A program made the position numbers and the translations under genes. A DNA stretch of 64,000 nucleotides from Nageia nagi (taxonomy: Eukaryota > Pinophyta): the NCBI GenBank assembly GCA_050084985.1, contig JBITNC010000001.1, positions 44,950,001 through 45,014,000 of the forward strand. The letters run 5' to 3'. The notes under the pieces were generated by a model that saw only the letters and a list, made by a program, of their open reading frames with translations, searched no databases and was not told the origin of the DNA. Within the stretch, counting starts at the first letter, position 1. Every line of letters begins with the position of its first letter. Shown here in pieces: positions 35,935-47,619 of the stretch.

Positions 35935-37161
35935 ATGAATCTGGCAAAGGAATCTGCTGAAGGTAGCATAGTGCAACCATAAGTACGATTTCCACCGCCA
36001 AGATATCTAGGTGATTTAGCATTAACATATTTAAAACATAGATTTGATTTTAATCTCTTAAATTATTTACGATTGACTATTGATGAACAATTTGAAAGAA
36101 CATACCATATGTTTTGTGGTATAAATAATGGTTGGGAAGTCACTTTTTATGGATATGAAGTTGGCATTATTTTAGATCCACAAATCTATTTCACCCATAT
36201 GGAAAGAATATCATAAGAAATAATAGCTTTCTACCTACAATGGCCTTATGGAATACCAAGAATCTTCATAAATTGTCAATTAACTAAGTATTCACTCCTT
36301 TTAGCTAGGCTGAAATACGTTAAACAATTAACCAAAAGCCTAGAATGGGTAGATGAAATTTTACATTATTTACCTCATAAAAGGGTAATTTATGATTTTT
36401 CAAATACTTTTGTGGCTTTTTCTCCTAGAATGTTACAACAACAATATAGGCAAACTCACAGATTTCTTCGCCTGCAAATGCGACATACAATTTGGAAACG
36501 AAGATTGGAGAAAAGGCAAGCTTGTCATATTGCTGAGCTTACAATGATAAATCAAATAAGGGTTAGAAATGAGATTATCAAAAAAATATCAAAAGGACAT
36601 AGAGTACGGAATAATGGAAGTTATCTTCTGGGGTTCGAAAGTAGGTATGACAAAGATATCTTTATGAAAGTTATTCGTAATGTTCCTACTCCTTTGTATT
36701 CAAATATCTTTTCCATGCCTATTGAAATACAACAAAAAATGGCCTTGACATTCTATGATACACGTGAATCTTACGGTTGGGATGTCAAAATAAATGGATA
36801 TCAAGTTATTGTTTGTATCAATGCATTTGAGTTATGGTGTTCTCCTAACTTAGAATATAATTTAATGATATATTTCTATCTTCTATGGCCTATAGAAAAG
36901 CCCAAAATAATAGTTAATTGTACTCACAACCTGACTTTAAAACATCAAGAACAAATCATCTCAATCACACAAACCGTAACATTCAAACACTTAGATTATT
37001 GTGTTCCAAAAATCTATCATAATCAAGTGGTATTAGATTTTAGTTTTTTGTTTAGTTCAACACATTGCTCATTTAATCCTGATGTAGTTCAAACTCGATT
37101 TGAATGTGTCATGAATAGATTCCCTAGAAGAATATATAAAAAAAAAATTATAAAATTATAA
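35935..37161 (+). pseudogene. E4 extra sense ORF: two copies of one unknown domain
   Basis: One frame of 408 codons from ATG 35935 to the stop at 37161 with only two internal stops (both TAA, residues 16 and 94). It lies about 120 bp after integrase. I do not recognise the protein. Residues about 20-160 and 235-373 are two copies of the same domain. Copy 1 has GWEVTFYGYEV, FYLQWPYGIPRIFINC and VIYDFSNTF. Copy 2 has GWDVKINGYQV, FYLLWPIEKPKIIVNC and VVLDFSFLF, about 215 residues later. A basic, arginine-rich linker (residues 165-230) separates them. No membrane segment, zinc site or enzyme motif. Conserved W, P and NC positions suggest a folded domain. It is better preserved than gag. Confidence 0.75.
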
Positions 37162-39026
37162 AATGCTAAAAAAAAAAATTATAAAATCCTAAAAAATTAA
37201 AAATTATAAAATCCCAAAAAATTGAAAACTATAAAACACATAAAAATTATAAAATTATAAAATCTACCTAGATGGAAACATCTAGAGGTCACTTGGCAAT
37301 TGGGTGCCCTACCCTTGTATGATGTAAATATATGTTGCATGTCATTGTAAAATTGATTATCCAGTAAATGTGTAATGTGTGAAAAGATCATCTTAGAATA
37401 ATCTTCTTGTTATCACTACATTCACTTTGTCTTTTCTTTCATAAAGAAATGATATACCATAGATGATAGAAAAACATAAAGTTTGTGTTTGAAAGAAAAT
37501 CCAAAAACTCCAAACACTTACAACATTAAAAAATTCTAAGAGAATTTGAATGAAATCATTCTAAGGGATATTAAGAGTGAAAGTTATGTGTCTACCCTAT
37601 TATTCGCTTCATCTCGAACCCAAGAATAAAAAAAAAAAAAAAAAATTATTACATTACATCAATGATTCTTGGGTGATTACAATATCCTCTACCGGGGCTA
37701 TGGATGCCTAACTGGTAGTAGAGCAAGGTTGTAGCGAGATCGAGGGGTTAATCCTCATCGGGGCTATGGAATCCTATCTGGCAATGGGGCATACCTTACG
37801 AGTGGCGATATGTCCATTTTGGTTAGCGACCTTCTTTCCTATGGACCTCTATACATTTCATATGGATAGACTAGCTTATTAATGTCTCTAAGATATTTCA
37901 TCTCAAATGATCTAAGAAGGGAAATGAATCTCACTACACACACTGGAGTTTATAGATTTTTTATCAACTATAACAATATTGTTTGATATCATCTTAGGTT
38001 GGTAAATCTTGAGATAAATAAAGATAAGGTAGATGTTATAATAACTTGGTTATTAATCCAAAATCACCTAATCGTTTATCATAGTTTGTATTTTGTTTGT
38101 GTTTAAAATCATTTGTATCATTTTGTTAAACCCATTTTTACTATTATCTATTACCTTTGAACATTATTAAAAATTGCTTTTCTTTGGAAAGGATAAGAAT
38201 GATTATTTATTGTTCCCCTGACCAAGATAATTTAATGTTCATAAACCTCCAAAATCACCTAATCTTTTGTCATAATTTGTATTTTATTTGTGTTTAGAAT
38301 CATTTGTATCATTTTGTTAAACCCATTTTTACTATTATCTATTACCTTTGAACATTATTAAAATTTGCTTTTCTTTGGAAAGGATAAGAATGATTATTTA
38401 TTGTTCCCCTAACCAAGATAAAGTTAATGTTCATATGCATCCATAAGTCACTAGTTTGTCATGTCAAGAGGTTTATTGTAAAATTGCCAAGTGCGGAAGA
38501 TGATGCATCTGATTCCGCAAAAATATAATAAAAATATGTCCTTAAATAACTTAACTTATTAAACTTATAAATTAGATTTATTGTTTATAGCAACCATAAT
38601 CATACTTATTATTTTAATTTTGAGATTAGTAACATCATCAAACTAATTTATTGATATATGTTATATATTTTATCATTATTTAAAAAATTATAAAAAGTAT
38701 CCTCAAAATTATACATCATACATTCCACAATTATATCTATGCATCATACATTTTGAAAATTACATCTATTATTAACATCTATTCATCATCAAGTAATTAA
38801 AAGATAATTATGATCTACATAACATCATATCATACCTATTTTATCATAAATCTATATATAGAATGAAAGCTCATGCATCAAGAATCATACAAGTACCATA
38901 AATATCAAAGATCTATCTATCTATATATACATCATAATAGTCCATCAAAAGGTCATCATAATATCATGAATCATAAAATAAAACTACAAGGGTTCAATAA
39001 CCTCATAAGCACATAGAAAAGTAACA
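37162..39026. other. E4 spacer between the sense and antisense ORFs
   Basis: No gene seen. It starts with A/T-rich AAAATTATAAAATC repeats (37160-37260). An A17 tract lies at about 37629. A CG-bearing pair of units with CGGGGCTATGGA stands at 37693 and 37759, 66 bp apart. A 191-bp tandem duplication follows at 38058-38439. The rest, to 39026, is AT-rich. Confidence 0.6.
38058..38439. repeat. 191-bp tandem duplication in E4
   Basis: Two nearly identical units starting CCAAAATCACCTAATC at 38058 and 38249. Each contains TTGTTAAACCCATTTTTACT and GGAAAGGATAAGAATG. The few differences show it is a recent local duplication compared with the other repeats. Confidence 0.9.
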
Positions 39027-39112
39027 TCATGAAAAAAGGTATCCTCAAGGACTAGCCCAACCATTGCCTTGTCCACTAGGACTACTTGGTCACCTCCGCT
39101 ATATACTAGTCT
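39027..39112 (-). pseudogene. E4 antisense ORF, C-terminal end beyond the E5 insertion
   Basis: After taking away E5 and one TSD copy, the minus-strand frame of the antisense ORF continues here as a serine-, proline- and glycine-rich tail (PSSPSGQGNGWASP) with three stops and ends at TGA 39027-39029. The composition matches the part just upstream at 47630-47700. Confidence 0.6.
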
Positions 39113-39117
39113 CTCTG
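39113..39117. other. E5 left target-site duplication CTCTG
   Basis: CTCTG just before the left LTR of E5, repeated at 47615-47619. Confidence 0.92.
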
Positions 39118-40686
39118 TGTTGGACTTCGAGTGACACTGAGAGGGGGGGGTGAATCAGTGTATCAAAAAAAATAATCAATTTAACCTTCTTAAATAAAGA
39201 CAAATTAAAAGCTAGAGAAAATTGAGCAAGCACACCAAGTACATCACACAACACCAGATATAACGACATTCACCAGATTGGCTACATCCCCGAAAATGAC
39301 TACTTGGACTCCAATCCAAATCCAGTCATTAAAGAAAGCTTACAGATTCATAGCACCAATTGTGAAGGGTAGCACCAACTACCACTTTAAAAATAGCAGC
39401 ACCTACTGCTTGGAGCACCAATTCCAGCTCTCAAGCACCCACTTGATACAACATTCAAAAAGGAGGAAAGAATACAGTTCTAGAAGACCCTCAATGGTCT
39501 AGCTCTAATGCTCATTGTTTGATCTCTACACATAGCTCCAAAGTAACACAGTTAAACAATCACTATACTATCTACATATTCATTTGCTCACTTCACATAC
39601 TCCTAATACTCCCCTCTTCCATGCTATTACCTCCTCTACCACCCTTCTCTTCTTGCCAGTTTTCACTCGATCTCCCATCCACTCTTTACGTCCGTTCCTC
39701 TACCGTTACACATCAAGAAAACCCCCCAAGAAACTATTCCTACCATGACATGTTATCAAAAACAAACTAAAAAGAAATCTTTATTTGTAACTGCTCCTAC
39801 ACTAAGAGAGTTCACTATCTAAGACTGCAACTGCTGTAACTGATGAACGCTCCTATTGCTCAAACAGAGTTGTTTAGACAAGTATAGCTCTTTCTCCACT
39901 GATTTTGAAGATTTGATAGTATTTGATTATTTAGTTCCAGAGTCTCTTTCTATAGCCTAGAGATTGACTAGCTTACCAGATGTTTATTGTATACACCATG
40001 ATGTCATCATCTTCGAACTTCAGAAGAGAGTTCCAAGGTATCTACGTGGCCTTCTGGACTTTTCAACACCAACTACTTATGTCATCTTCTCTAGACTTTG
40101 AAAGTAGATTAAAATGCTTCCCACAATGTTCGGAGTCTCTTTCTATAGCCTAGAGATTGACTAGCTTACCAGATGTTTATTGTATACACCATGATGTCAT
40201 CATCTCTGGACTCTAAAAGAGAGTTCCAAGGTATCTGTGTGGCCTTCCAGACTTTTCAACACCAACTACTTACATCATCTTCTCTAGAATCTAGAAGTAG
40301 AGTAAAACACTTCCCACATTGTTCGGAGTCTCTTTTTATAGCCTAGAGATTGACTAGCTTACCAGATGTTTATTGTATACACCATGATGTCATCATCTCT
40401 GGACTCTGAAAGAGAGTTCCAAGGTATCTGCGTGGCCTTTTGGACTTTTCAACACCAACTACTAATGTCATCTTCTCTGGACTCTGAAAGTAGAGTAAAA
40501 TGTTCCTCGTAATGTCCATGCTGATGTCATTTCCAGATAAAAGAAACTTAAAAATGTCTCCTTGATGGGGTTTTGGAAAGGGGCAAACAGGACTATAAAT
40601 GGGCCATCATACTACTGCCATACTACTGCATGAAGACATAGCCAAAACCATGTGTTGACAACAATGATAATCACACATGCTCAACA
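39118..40686 (-). repeat. E5 3' LTR (left copy)
   Basis: TGTTGGACTTC ... GCTCAACA on the plus strand; matches 46048-47614. It contains three 193-bp tandem units. Short ORFs in it (39278-39502, 39519-39770) are repeated or broken in the other LTR and are not genes. Confidence 0.95.
39941..40515. repeat. 193-bp tandem repeat x3 in E5 left LTR
   Basis: AGTCTCTTT starts units at 39941, 40134 and 40327, exactly 193 bp apart. Each has TAGCCTAGAGATTGACTAGC, CATGATGTCATCATCT and CTTTTCAACACCAACTACT. Each unit also holds two related GACTCT-(G/A)AA-AGAG/TAGAG phrases. Confidence 0.92.
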
Positions 40687-40700
40687 ATCTCCCCCTTTGG
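40687..40700 (-). promoter_or_regulatory. E5 polypurine tract
   Basis: On the minus strand AAAGGGGGAGAT directly abuts the 3' LTR start TGTTGAGC. This is the plus-strand DNA primer site. Confidence 0.88.
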
Positions 40701-40913
40701 AATTGTTGGCAACACCACTTGATCAGACACCAGCATTATGACTTTTCTCTCCCCCTTTGTAAATAATAACAAAGGGCATTTATAGACTCCCCTTGAGTCC
40801 ATACATGACATTCTCAGGAAATTAGTAGTATGCATACAAAAACAAGATACACAGAAGCAATATAGGAAGGAAAAAATAAACACTCCCCTTGAGAATGTGA
40901 CATCTAGAACTAG

Positions 40914-41560
40914 CTAATGCTTAGGAAGGACAACAACTCCTAGCTTATTTCGAAGATATTTGAAGACGTCTTTGGGCAAAGGCTTTGTAAAGATGTCTGC
41001 TACTTGCTCTATGGTCGGAACAAAATCTAACTGTACTTCTCCTTGCACCACTCTTTCTTTTAGAAAGTGATATCTGATTGTAATATGCTTTGTTCGTGAG
41101 TGCATAATAGGATTTTTTGATATATTGATTACACTTGTGTTATCACAAAGAACTGATATGGGCTCGTTAATCTGTATACCAAAATCTTTTAGCATCTACT
41201 TCATCCATAGAATCTGTGTGCAGCAAGAAGTTACTGCTATATACTTTACTTCTGCTGTAGATAGGGATACTGAGTCTTGCTTTTTACTATGCCAGCCAAT
41301 AAGATTATTACCCAAATAAAATGCTCCTCCACTGGTGCTCTTCCTATCATCCACGCATCCTGCCTAGTCTGCATCTGAAAAGGTAATAAGTGTAAAGTCC
41401 TTTCCTCTAGGATACCATAAACCATATTCTAATATACCTTTGAGATATCTGAATATTCTCTTTACTACAGTAACATGTGTTTCTTTGGGATTTGCTTGAA
41501 ATTAAGCAACCATACATACTGCTTGAAGAATATCCATTCTAGTAGCTATCAAATATAATA
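40914..41560 (-). pseudogene. E5 RNase H, copia type
   Basis: The frame reads DRKSTSGGAFYLGNNLIGWH, SVSLSTAEVKYIAVTSCCTQ, ISVLCDNTSVINISKNP and HSRTKHITIRYHFLKERVVQ, ending LGVVVLPKH then stop at 40914. The SLSTAE and CDN acidic residues are kept. Stops interrupt at about 41195 and 41365. It is the C-terminal domain of the copia polyprotein. Confidence 0.9.
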
Positions 41561-42405
41561 AACTTCCAATCATTGACCTGTATTGTGTTTGATCTACTGT
41601 TGGTGCTTTATCATCCTTGCTTAATTTGCAGTCTATTGTCATAGGGGTCTCACAGGTTTACAGTCTTCCATGGTAAACTTCTTCACATCTCCTTAACATA
41701 CTTGGTTTGAGAAATGAACATGCCATTCTTCAACTGATTGATTTGTAAGCCAAGAAAAAATGCAAGCTCACCTATCATAGACATCTCGAATTCTATTTGC
41801 ATGTTGTCAGTAAGATTTTTACATAGCTCATTCTTGCTTCCTCCAAAAATTATATCATCTACATAGACAACAACAATTAGCTAATTTTCCTTTTCTGATT
41901 TAATGTATAAATTGCTATCCACCATTCCTTTTCTAAAGCCTTGCTGCTGAAGATATGTATCAAGTCTGGAGTACCATGCTTGAGGTGCCTATTTTAAACC
42001 ATACAGAGCCTTCTTTAGTTTGCATACCAGATTAAGATTCTCTCCCAACTGGAAACCATTTGGCTATTCAATATAGACTTCTTCATTAATTTTGCCATTT
42101 AGAAAGGCTGATTTTACATCCATTTGATAAACTATAAAGTCTTTATACACTGCAAAAGCTAAAAACATGCAAATAGCTTCTAATCTGGCCACAGGTGCAA
42201 AAGTTTCTTCAAAATCAATTCCTTCAACTTGAGCATATCCCTTGTAGATAAGTCTAGCTTTATTTCGAACCACTATCCCATATTCATTCAACTTATTGCG
42301 AAAAACCCACTTTGCGCCAATCACATTTTTGTTGGTTGGTCTAGGAACGAGTTCCCATGTTTCATTCTTTTCAATTTGAGTGAGTTCTTCCTCCATTGCT
42401 TTCAT
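41560..42405 (-). pseudogene. E5 reverse transcriptase, copia type
   Basis: 42064-42405 reads [52 protein letters not shown] and [20 protein letters not shown]. After a TAG (Q expected) the frame goes on with NLVCKLKKALYGLK, another TAG, and VVVYVDDIIFGGSKNELC: catalytic YVDD intact. GELAFFLGLQINQLKNGMFI follows. Near 41700 the frame shifts into the RNase H part. Confidence 0.93.
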
Positions 42406-42446
42406 CCAGCTTTCATCTTGGCTAGCTTTTGAGACATTTTTAGGCT

Positions 42447-43720
42447 CTATATTGGATAGGAGAGAATAGGTGCGTGAAACCCCTCTCGAGTTTGGATGCC
42501 TATATGAAACTCACCAATGATTTGCTCTTGTGGATGATCCTTGTGCCATCTATTTGGTGGAGTTTTTGAATTTTCATCTTCTTTCGCCTCATTTGTTGAA
42601 ACACTATTTGGGTTACTTGGTGAATTTGAATCTTCTGGTTTCTTTACTTGTGATTGTTGTATAGGAGGCTTAGATTTGTTTTTATTCTTTTTGTCTTCTT
42701 CAATTGAATCTTGATAGGCAGGAAGATCATCATCATCATTTCTCTTGGGAAGATCTCTTTGCTCATCAACACGAACATCAGCACTATCAACGATTATTTT
42801 TGTCCTTTTATTATAACACCTGTATGCTTTGCTCTTCGAAGAGTAACCAAGAAAGATACCTTCATCAGATCTATCCTCAAACTTTCCTAAATTTTCTTCT
42901 ATTCTCTTGATATAGCATTTACTGCCAAAGATCTTGAAGTGCCTCACTATAGCTTTTCTTCCAAACCATAATTCATATGGTGTTCTGTCCTCATGTGGTC
43001 GCATCATACATCTATTTTGAATATGCACTGTAGTATGCACTACTTCTTTCCAGAACCTATCAGTAACCTTGCTTTCTATCAGCATGGTTCGAGCCATTTC
43101 TTATACTGCTCTATTTTTTCTTTCAACTACTCCATTTTGTTGTGGAGTTCTTGCTGCAGAGAATTATCTTTTAATTCCATGTTGTATGCAAAACTCAAAA
43201 AACTCATTAGAAGTGAACTCACCTCCTCTGTCTGAGCGAAGACATTTAATTCTCCTCTCTATCTAATTTTCTACTTGATTTTTATATGCTTTGAACATTT
43301 CAAAAGCTTTAGATTTATGTTTCAAAAATTGCACCCAAGTCATTCTTGAATAATCATCTATGAACAGAATAAAATACTTATCTCCATTGACGCTTTGTGT
43401 TCTCATTGGTCCGCATAGGTTGGTGTGTATGATTTCCAATGGTCTTCTTGTGTGATATTCTTTCACTTTGAACTTTGCCCGAGTTTGCTTTCCCCTTTGG
43501 CATGAATCACAAAATCATTTGCTGGTTTGTGATACTGGACATATCTCTTACTGCTCTTTTTGAGCAAATGTTCATCAAGTTTTTAAAATAGATGTGTCCC
43601 AATCTCTTATGCCATAGCCAATCATCACTCTCCTTACCTAGAAGACATGATCCCTCTGAAATATCTGATAAGGTGTATAAATTACCATAGGTTCTTGTAC
43701 CAACTGCTACAAGTCTACCA
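42447..43720 (-). pseudogene. E5 GAG-pre-integrase and integrase
   Basis: The pre-integrase part (about 43700-43470) reads NLYTLSDISEGSCLLGK and DDWLWHKRLGHI, with a CDSCQRGKQTR zinc pair. The integrase core reads HTNLCGPMRTQSVNGDKYFI and FIDDYSRMTWVQFLKHKSKA (first D), then after a stop LRSDRGGEFTSNEFFEF (second D) and PQQNGVVERKNR (E). 42447-43097 continues with YELWFGRKAIVRHFKIFGSK and an acidic, proline- and serine-rich linker to RT. All catalytic residues are present; four or five stops. Confidence 0.92.
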
Positions 43721-43731
43721 CTATTTGCCCT

Positions 43732-44020
43732 TCAGATCTCACAGCCATGCTTTTTGAAAATTACATCATTTCCTTTGTCACATATTTTACTGACGCTCAA
43801 CAAATTATGCTTTAGTCCCACAAAAAATAATACCTCTTCGAATCTGATGTTACCGTCATTTATTTTGACTATCCCTTTGCCGATAATCTGTGCACCATCA
43901 TTGTTTCCAAATCTTACTGACCCACCTTCATATTCTTGTAGTTTTTGAAATTTCTTCTTATCACCTATCATGTGACTTGAGCATCCACTGTCTAATATCC
44001 ATGGTGATGGTTTGTCTTGA
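43732..44020 (-). pseudogene. E5 aspartic protease
   Basis: It reads PWILDSGCSSHMIGDKKKFQ (catalytic DSG intact), then VRFGNNDGAQIIGKGIVKIN and EEVLFFVGLKHNLLSVSKIC, ending GCEI and a stop where W is common. Standard copia protease length. Confidence 0.92.
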
Positions 44021-44049
44021 GCTTTTAATGCTGTTTGAACAATTAAAGA

Positions 44050-45983
44050 CTCTTTATCCTCTTTGAGTTTCTCCTTTTCTTTCCAGACTTATTTTACTTT
44101 TATTTCAGCTTCTTGTTTTTTATTATACTTTTCTTCTTCCTATGGATGACTGCTCTAAAACTATTTATTTTGTCTTATGGAAGGAAATTTTCTCGGTGGA
44201 AAGAACCTCATGCCATGATTATTTCTACAAAATCTAGCAATGTTTCCATATTCATGATAGTTGTAACACTCAACTGGATACTCCATTAGTGGGCCGAATG
44301 CATTCCTAGTAACAAAGGTTCTTGGAGTGATATTATACTTACATTCAAAAATTTTGTGTCCATACACATTGCATTTGAAACAGTATCCATTGAAGGGATG
44401 GATGTAGCTATTATATTGCTGAGTACTTCTTGGTCCTGCATAGGGTCTTCTTCTGGAATGCACTTGAGTGAAGCCATCATCCTCCAGTCCTGAGCTATCT
44501 TCCTTCTTCTTGGTTTCTTTTATGTTTTCCCTTTTTATGTCATTGGAAGATTGCCCTTGTTCATATCCCAGACCAGATTTATCAGAAAACATTCTTTGAC
44601 TGTTAATGATTTCGCTGAGTTTAGTCGACCTTCCTTCTAGATATTCAAAAGAGCTGATTTTCTTGGTGACTTCCTCTAGTTGCATACGTAGCCCAGTTAT
44701 TTCTTCTTCAAGCTTACTGCAATTTTTAAATTTCACAAGAAGCTATTCCTCCAAACTCTCATTTATCCTCTTAGATTCTTCCACTTCTATTTTTAAGTTT
44801 TCTATAATATTACTTGCATCATCAAACCTTTTTGAGAGTTTCTTATTTTTCTTTATTTCTTTATCCAGTTCATTCAATGCTGTTATTAGTTCTTCTTCAA
44901 GATCAACCTCAATCTCACAGTCATTTTCTTCATCTGTCTCTTCTTTTTTATGTTCTTGGTCATTTTGATTATCTTCATTCAGTTTCTCTTCAAATGCCAT
45001 AAACAATGCTCCATTGTATTCTTTTTCTGATTCATTACTGGAATCATCATCAGTGGAGCCTTCATTTCTAGATATGAAGCTCTGTCTATTTGACCTTCTA
45101 TTTCGAGCATGAGATTTCATTTTGTGGTTTTTTTCAAAATATGATTCTTGATCATCTTTATCAATTTTTCTATATGGACATTTTGAAATGAAATGACCAA
45201 TACCACCATAGTTAAAACATTTAAACGGTAGCTTGCCTTTATATTTACCTTTTCCCCTTTTTAGCTTTCTAACAAAATTTGCTTCTGCTCCATCAGATTG
45301 TTCCTCATCGTCAGAATCTATTTTGGCTTTGGTATTGTTTTTGGCTTTAAATGCTGCTTCCTTTTCTGAATGTTTTGCTTTTCTGATCCTCATTTCATAA
45401 GCAGTCAACGATCCATGCATTTCATCCATGCTGAAAGTTTTCAAATTTTTTGCTTCTTCAATAGCAGACACCTTTGAATCAAAGCAAGATGTGAGAGATC
45501 GTAGTACCTTTTTCACGATGACATGATCTTCAATTTCTTCCCCAAGACCTCTGATTGCATTAGTAATTTCATTTACTCTCAACATGTATGCTTCGATGGT
45601 TTCATCTTCATTCATCTTTAGAACTTCGAATTGAGCTCTATGAGTTTGGAGTTTTGCTTCCTTGACTTTATCATCTCCTTCGTGAATGCTCTTCAACTTA
45701 TTCCATATTTCTTTTGCAGATTTGCATGCCATAACTTTCACTAGTTCACTATCCATAAGACCACATATTAGAGCATTTCTTGCTTTTGCATCACATTCAA
45801 ATGCCTTTCTTTCTGCTTCATCTATGGACTTGTAGGGGGAGGAGTGTAACCCCTTTTAACAGCATCCCAAGTACCAAAACCCAATGCACTGAGATAAGTC
45901 TTCATTCGAATTTTCTAGAAAGCATAATTGGTTCCATCAAAGAGAGGTGCCTTGTTAGATGAGAAACCTTCTCCGCTTGCCAT
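44050..45983 (-). pseudogene. E5 gag with zinc knuckles and long charged linker
   Basis: Start ATG at 45983 (MASGEGFSSNKAPLFDGTNY), chosen as the first methionine after the PBS and because it opens the usual copia gag motif. A TAG where W is expected and one frame change near 45830 lead to 44743-45756: KVMACKSAKEIWNKLKSIHE, YMLRVNEITNAIRGLGEE, LTAYEMRIRKA. The knuckle FKCFNYGGIGHFISKCPYRK has its second cysteine as Y. A glutamate-rich coiled coil follows, then after one TAG 44161-44736 with a second knuckle (CFKCNVYGHKIFECKY, intact) and a third, decayed one (CYNYHEYGNIARFC). Three knuckles are more than most copia gags have. Confidence 0.9.
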
Positions 45984-46032
45984 AGTGCCACTACTAGGAT
46001 CTCCTTAGCTGTTATAGCCTAAGTAGGAACTT

Positions 46033-46046
46033 GGCTCTAATACCAA
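46033..46046 (-). promoter_or_regulatory. E5 primer-binding site, initiator tRNA-Met type
   Basis: The minus strand reads TTGGTATTAGAGCC next to the 5' LTR end. It differs from the usual TGGTATCAGAGCC by one C-to-T change. Confidence 0.9.
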
Positions 46047-46047
46047 T

Positions 46048-47614
46048 TATTGGACTTCAAGTGACACTGAGAGGGGGGTGAATCAGTGTATCAAAAAAAA
46101 TAATCAATTTAACCTTCTTAAATAAAGATAGATTAAAAGCCAGAGAAAATTAAGCAAGCACACCAAGTACATCACACAACACTAGATATAACGAGGTTCA
46201 CCAGATTGGCTACATCCCCGAAAATGACTGCTTGGACTCCAATCCAAATCCAGTCATTAAAGAAAGATTACAGATTCATAGCACCAACTGTGAAGGGTAG
46301 CACTAACTACCACTTTAAAAATAGTAGCACCTACTGCTTGGAGCACCAATTCCAGCTCTCAAGCACCCACTTGATACAACATTCAAAAAGGAGGAAAGAA
46401 TACAGTTCTAGAAGACCCTCAATGGTCTAGCTCTAATGCTCATTATTTGATCTCTACACACAACTCCAAAGTAACATAGTTAAACAATCACTATACTATC
46501 TGCATATTCATTTGCTCACTTCACATACTCCTGATACTCCCCTCTTCCACACTATTACCTCCTCTATTGCCCTTCTCTTCTCGCCAGTTTTCACTTGATC
46601 TCCCATCCACTCTTTACATCCATTCCTCTACTGTTACACATCAAGAAAACCCCCCAAGAAACTGTTCCTACCATGACACGTTATCAAAAACAAACTGAAA
46701 AGAAATCTTTATTTGTAACTGCTCCTACACTAAGAGAGTTCACTATCTAAGACTGCAACTGCTGTAACTGATGAATGCTCCTATTGCTCAAATAGAGTTG
46801 TTCAAACAAGTATAGATCTTTCTCCACTGATTTTAGAGATTTGATAGTATCTAATTATTTAGTTCCAGAGTCTCTTTCTATAGCCTAGAGATTGACTAGC
46901 TTACCGGATGTTTATTGTATACAACATGATGTCATCATCTCTAGACTCCGGAAGAGAGTTCCAAGGTATCTGCGTGGCCTTTTGGACTTTTCAACACTAA
47001 CTACTTATGTCATCTTCTTTGGACTCTAGAAGTAGAGTAAAATGCTTCCCGCGATGTCTGGAGTCTCTTTCTATAGCCTAGAGATTGACTAGCTTACCGG
47101 ATGTTTATTATATACACCATGATGTCATCATATCTGGACTCCGGAAGAGAGTTCCAAGGTATCTGCATGGCCTTCTGGACTTTTCAACACCAACTACTTA
47201 TGTCATCTTCTCTAGACTCCAGAAGTAGAGTAAAATGCTTCCCACGATGTTTGGAGTCTCTTTCTATAGCCTAGAGATTGACTAGCTTACCGGATGTTTA
47301 TTGTATACACCATGATGTCATCATCTTCAGACTCCAGAAGAGAGTTCCAAGGTATCTGCATGGCCTTCTAGACTTTTCAACACCAACTACTAACATCATC
47401 TTCTCTGGACTCTAGAAGTAGAGTAAAATGCTTCCTATGATGTCTGTGCTGATGTCATTTTCAGAAAAAAGAAACTTAAAGATGTCTCCTTGAGGGGGTT
47501 TCAGAAAGGGGCAAACAAGACTGTAAATGGACCATCATACTACTACCATACTACTACACAAAGACATAGCCAAAACCACGTGTTGACAATAATGACAATC
47601 ACACATGCTCAACA
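46048..47614 (-). repeat. E5 5' LTR (right copy)
   Basis: 1567 bp; its first bases read TATTGG where the left copy has TGTTGG. Few differences from 39118-40686. It carries the 193-bp array at 46869, 47062 and 47255. Confidence 0.95.
46869..47445. repeat. 193-bp tandem repeat x3 in E5 right LTR
   Basis: AGTCTCTTT at 46869, 47062 and 47255: same spacing and copy number as in the left LTR. Confidence 0.92.
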
Positions 47615-47619
47615 CTCTG
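47615..47619. other. E5 right target-site duplication CTCTG
   Basis: CTCTG directly after the LTR end GCTCAACA; matches 39113-39117. Confidence 0.92.

Larger units (their letters stand above)
39118..47614 (-). mobile_element. E5: Ty1/copia element inserted in E4
   Basis: 8.5 kb, minus strand, with 1569- and 1567-bp LTRs, a 5-bp TSD, an initiator-Met-type PBS and a clean polypurine tract. Gag, protease, integrase, RT and RNase H follow in copia order (integrase before RT). About ten stops and at least one shift, but protease DSGCS, integrase D-D-E and RT YVDD all read intact. It is the youngest insertion in the nest. I do not assign a lineage. Confidence 0.95.

Noticed and set aside
39278-39770. 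Two plus-strand ORFs in the E5 left LTR (and 46206-46430 in the right)
   Set aside because: They lie in LTR sequence, opposite to element transcription. One is repeated in the other LTR simply because the LTRs match, and none has a recognisable domain.
44606-45002. Plus-strand ORFs of 60-120 codons opposite E5 gag
   Set aside because: Serine- and phenylalanine-rich shadows of the glutamate- and lysine-rich coiled coil on the real (minus) strand.
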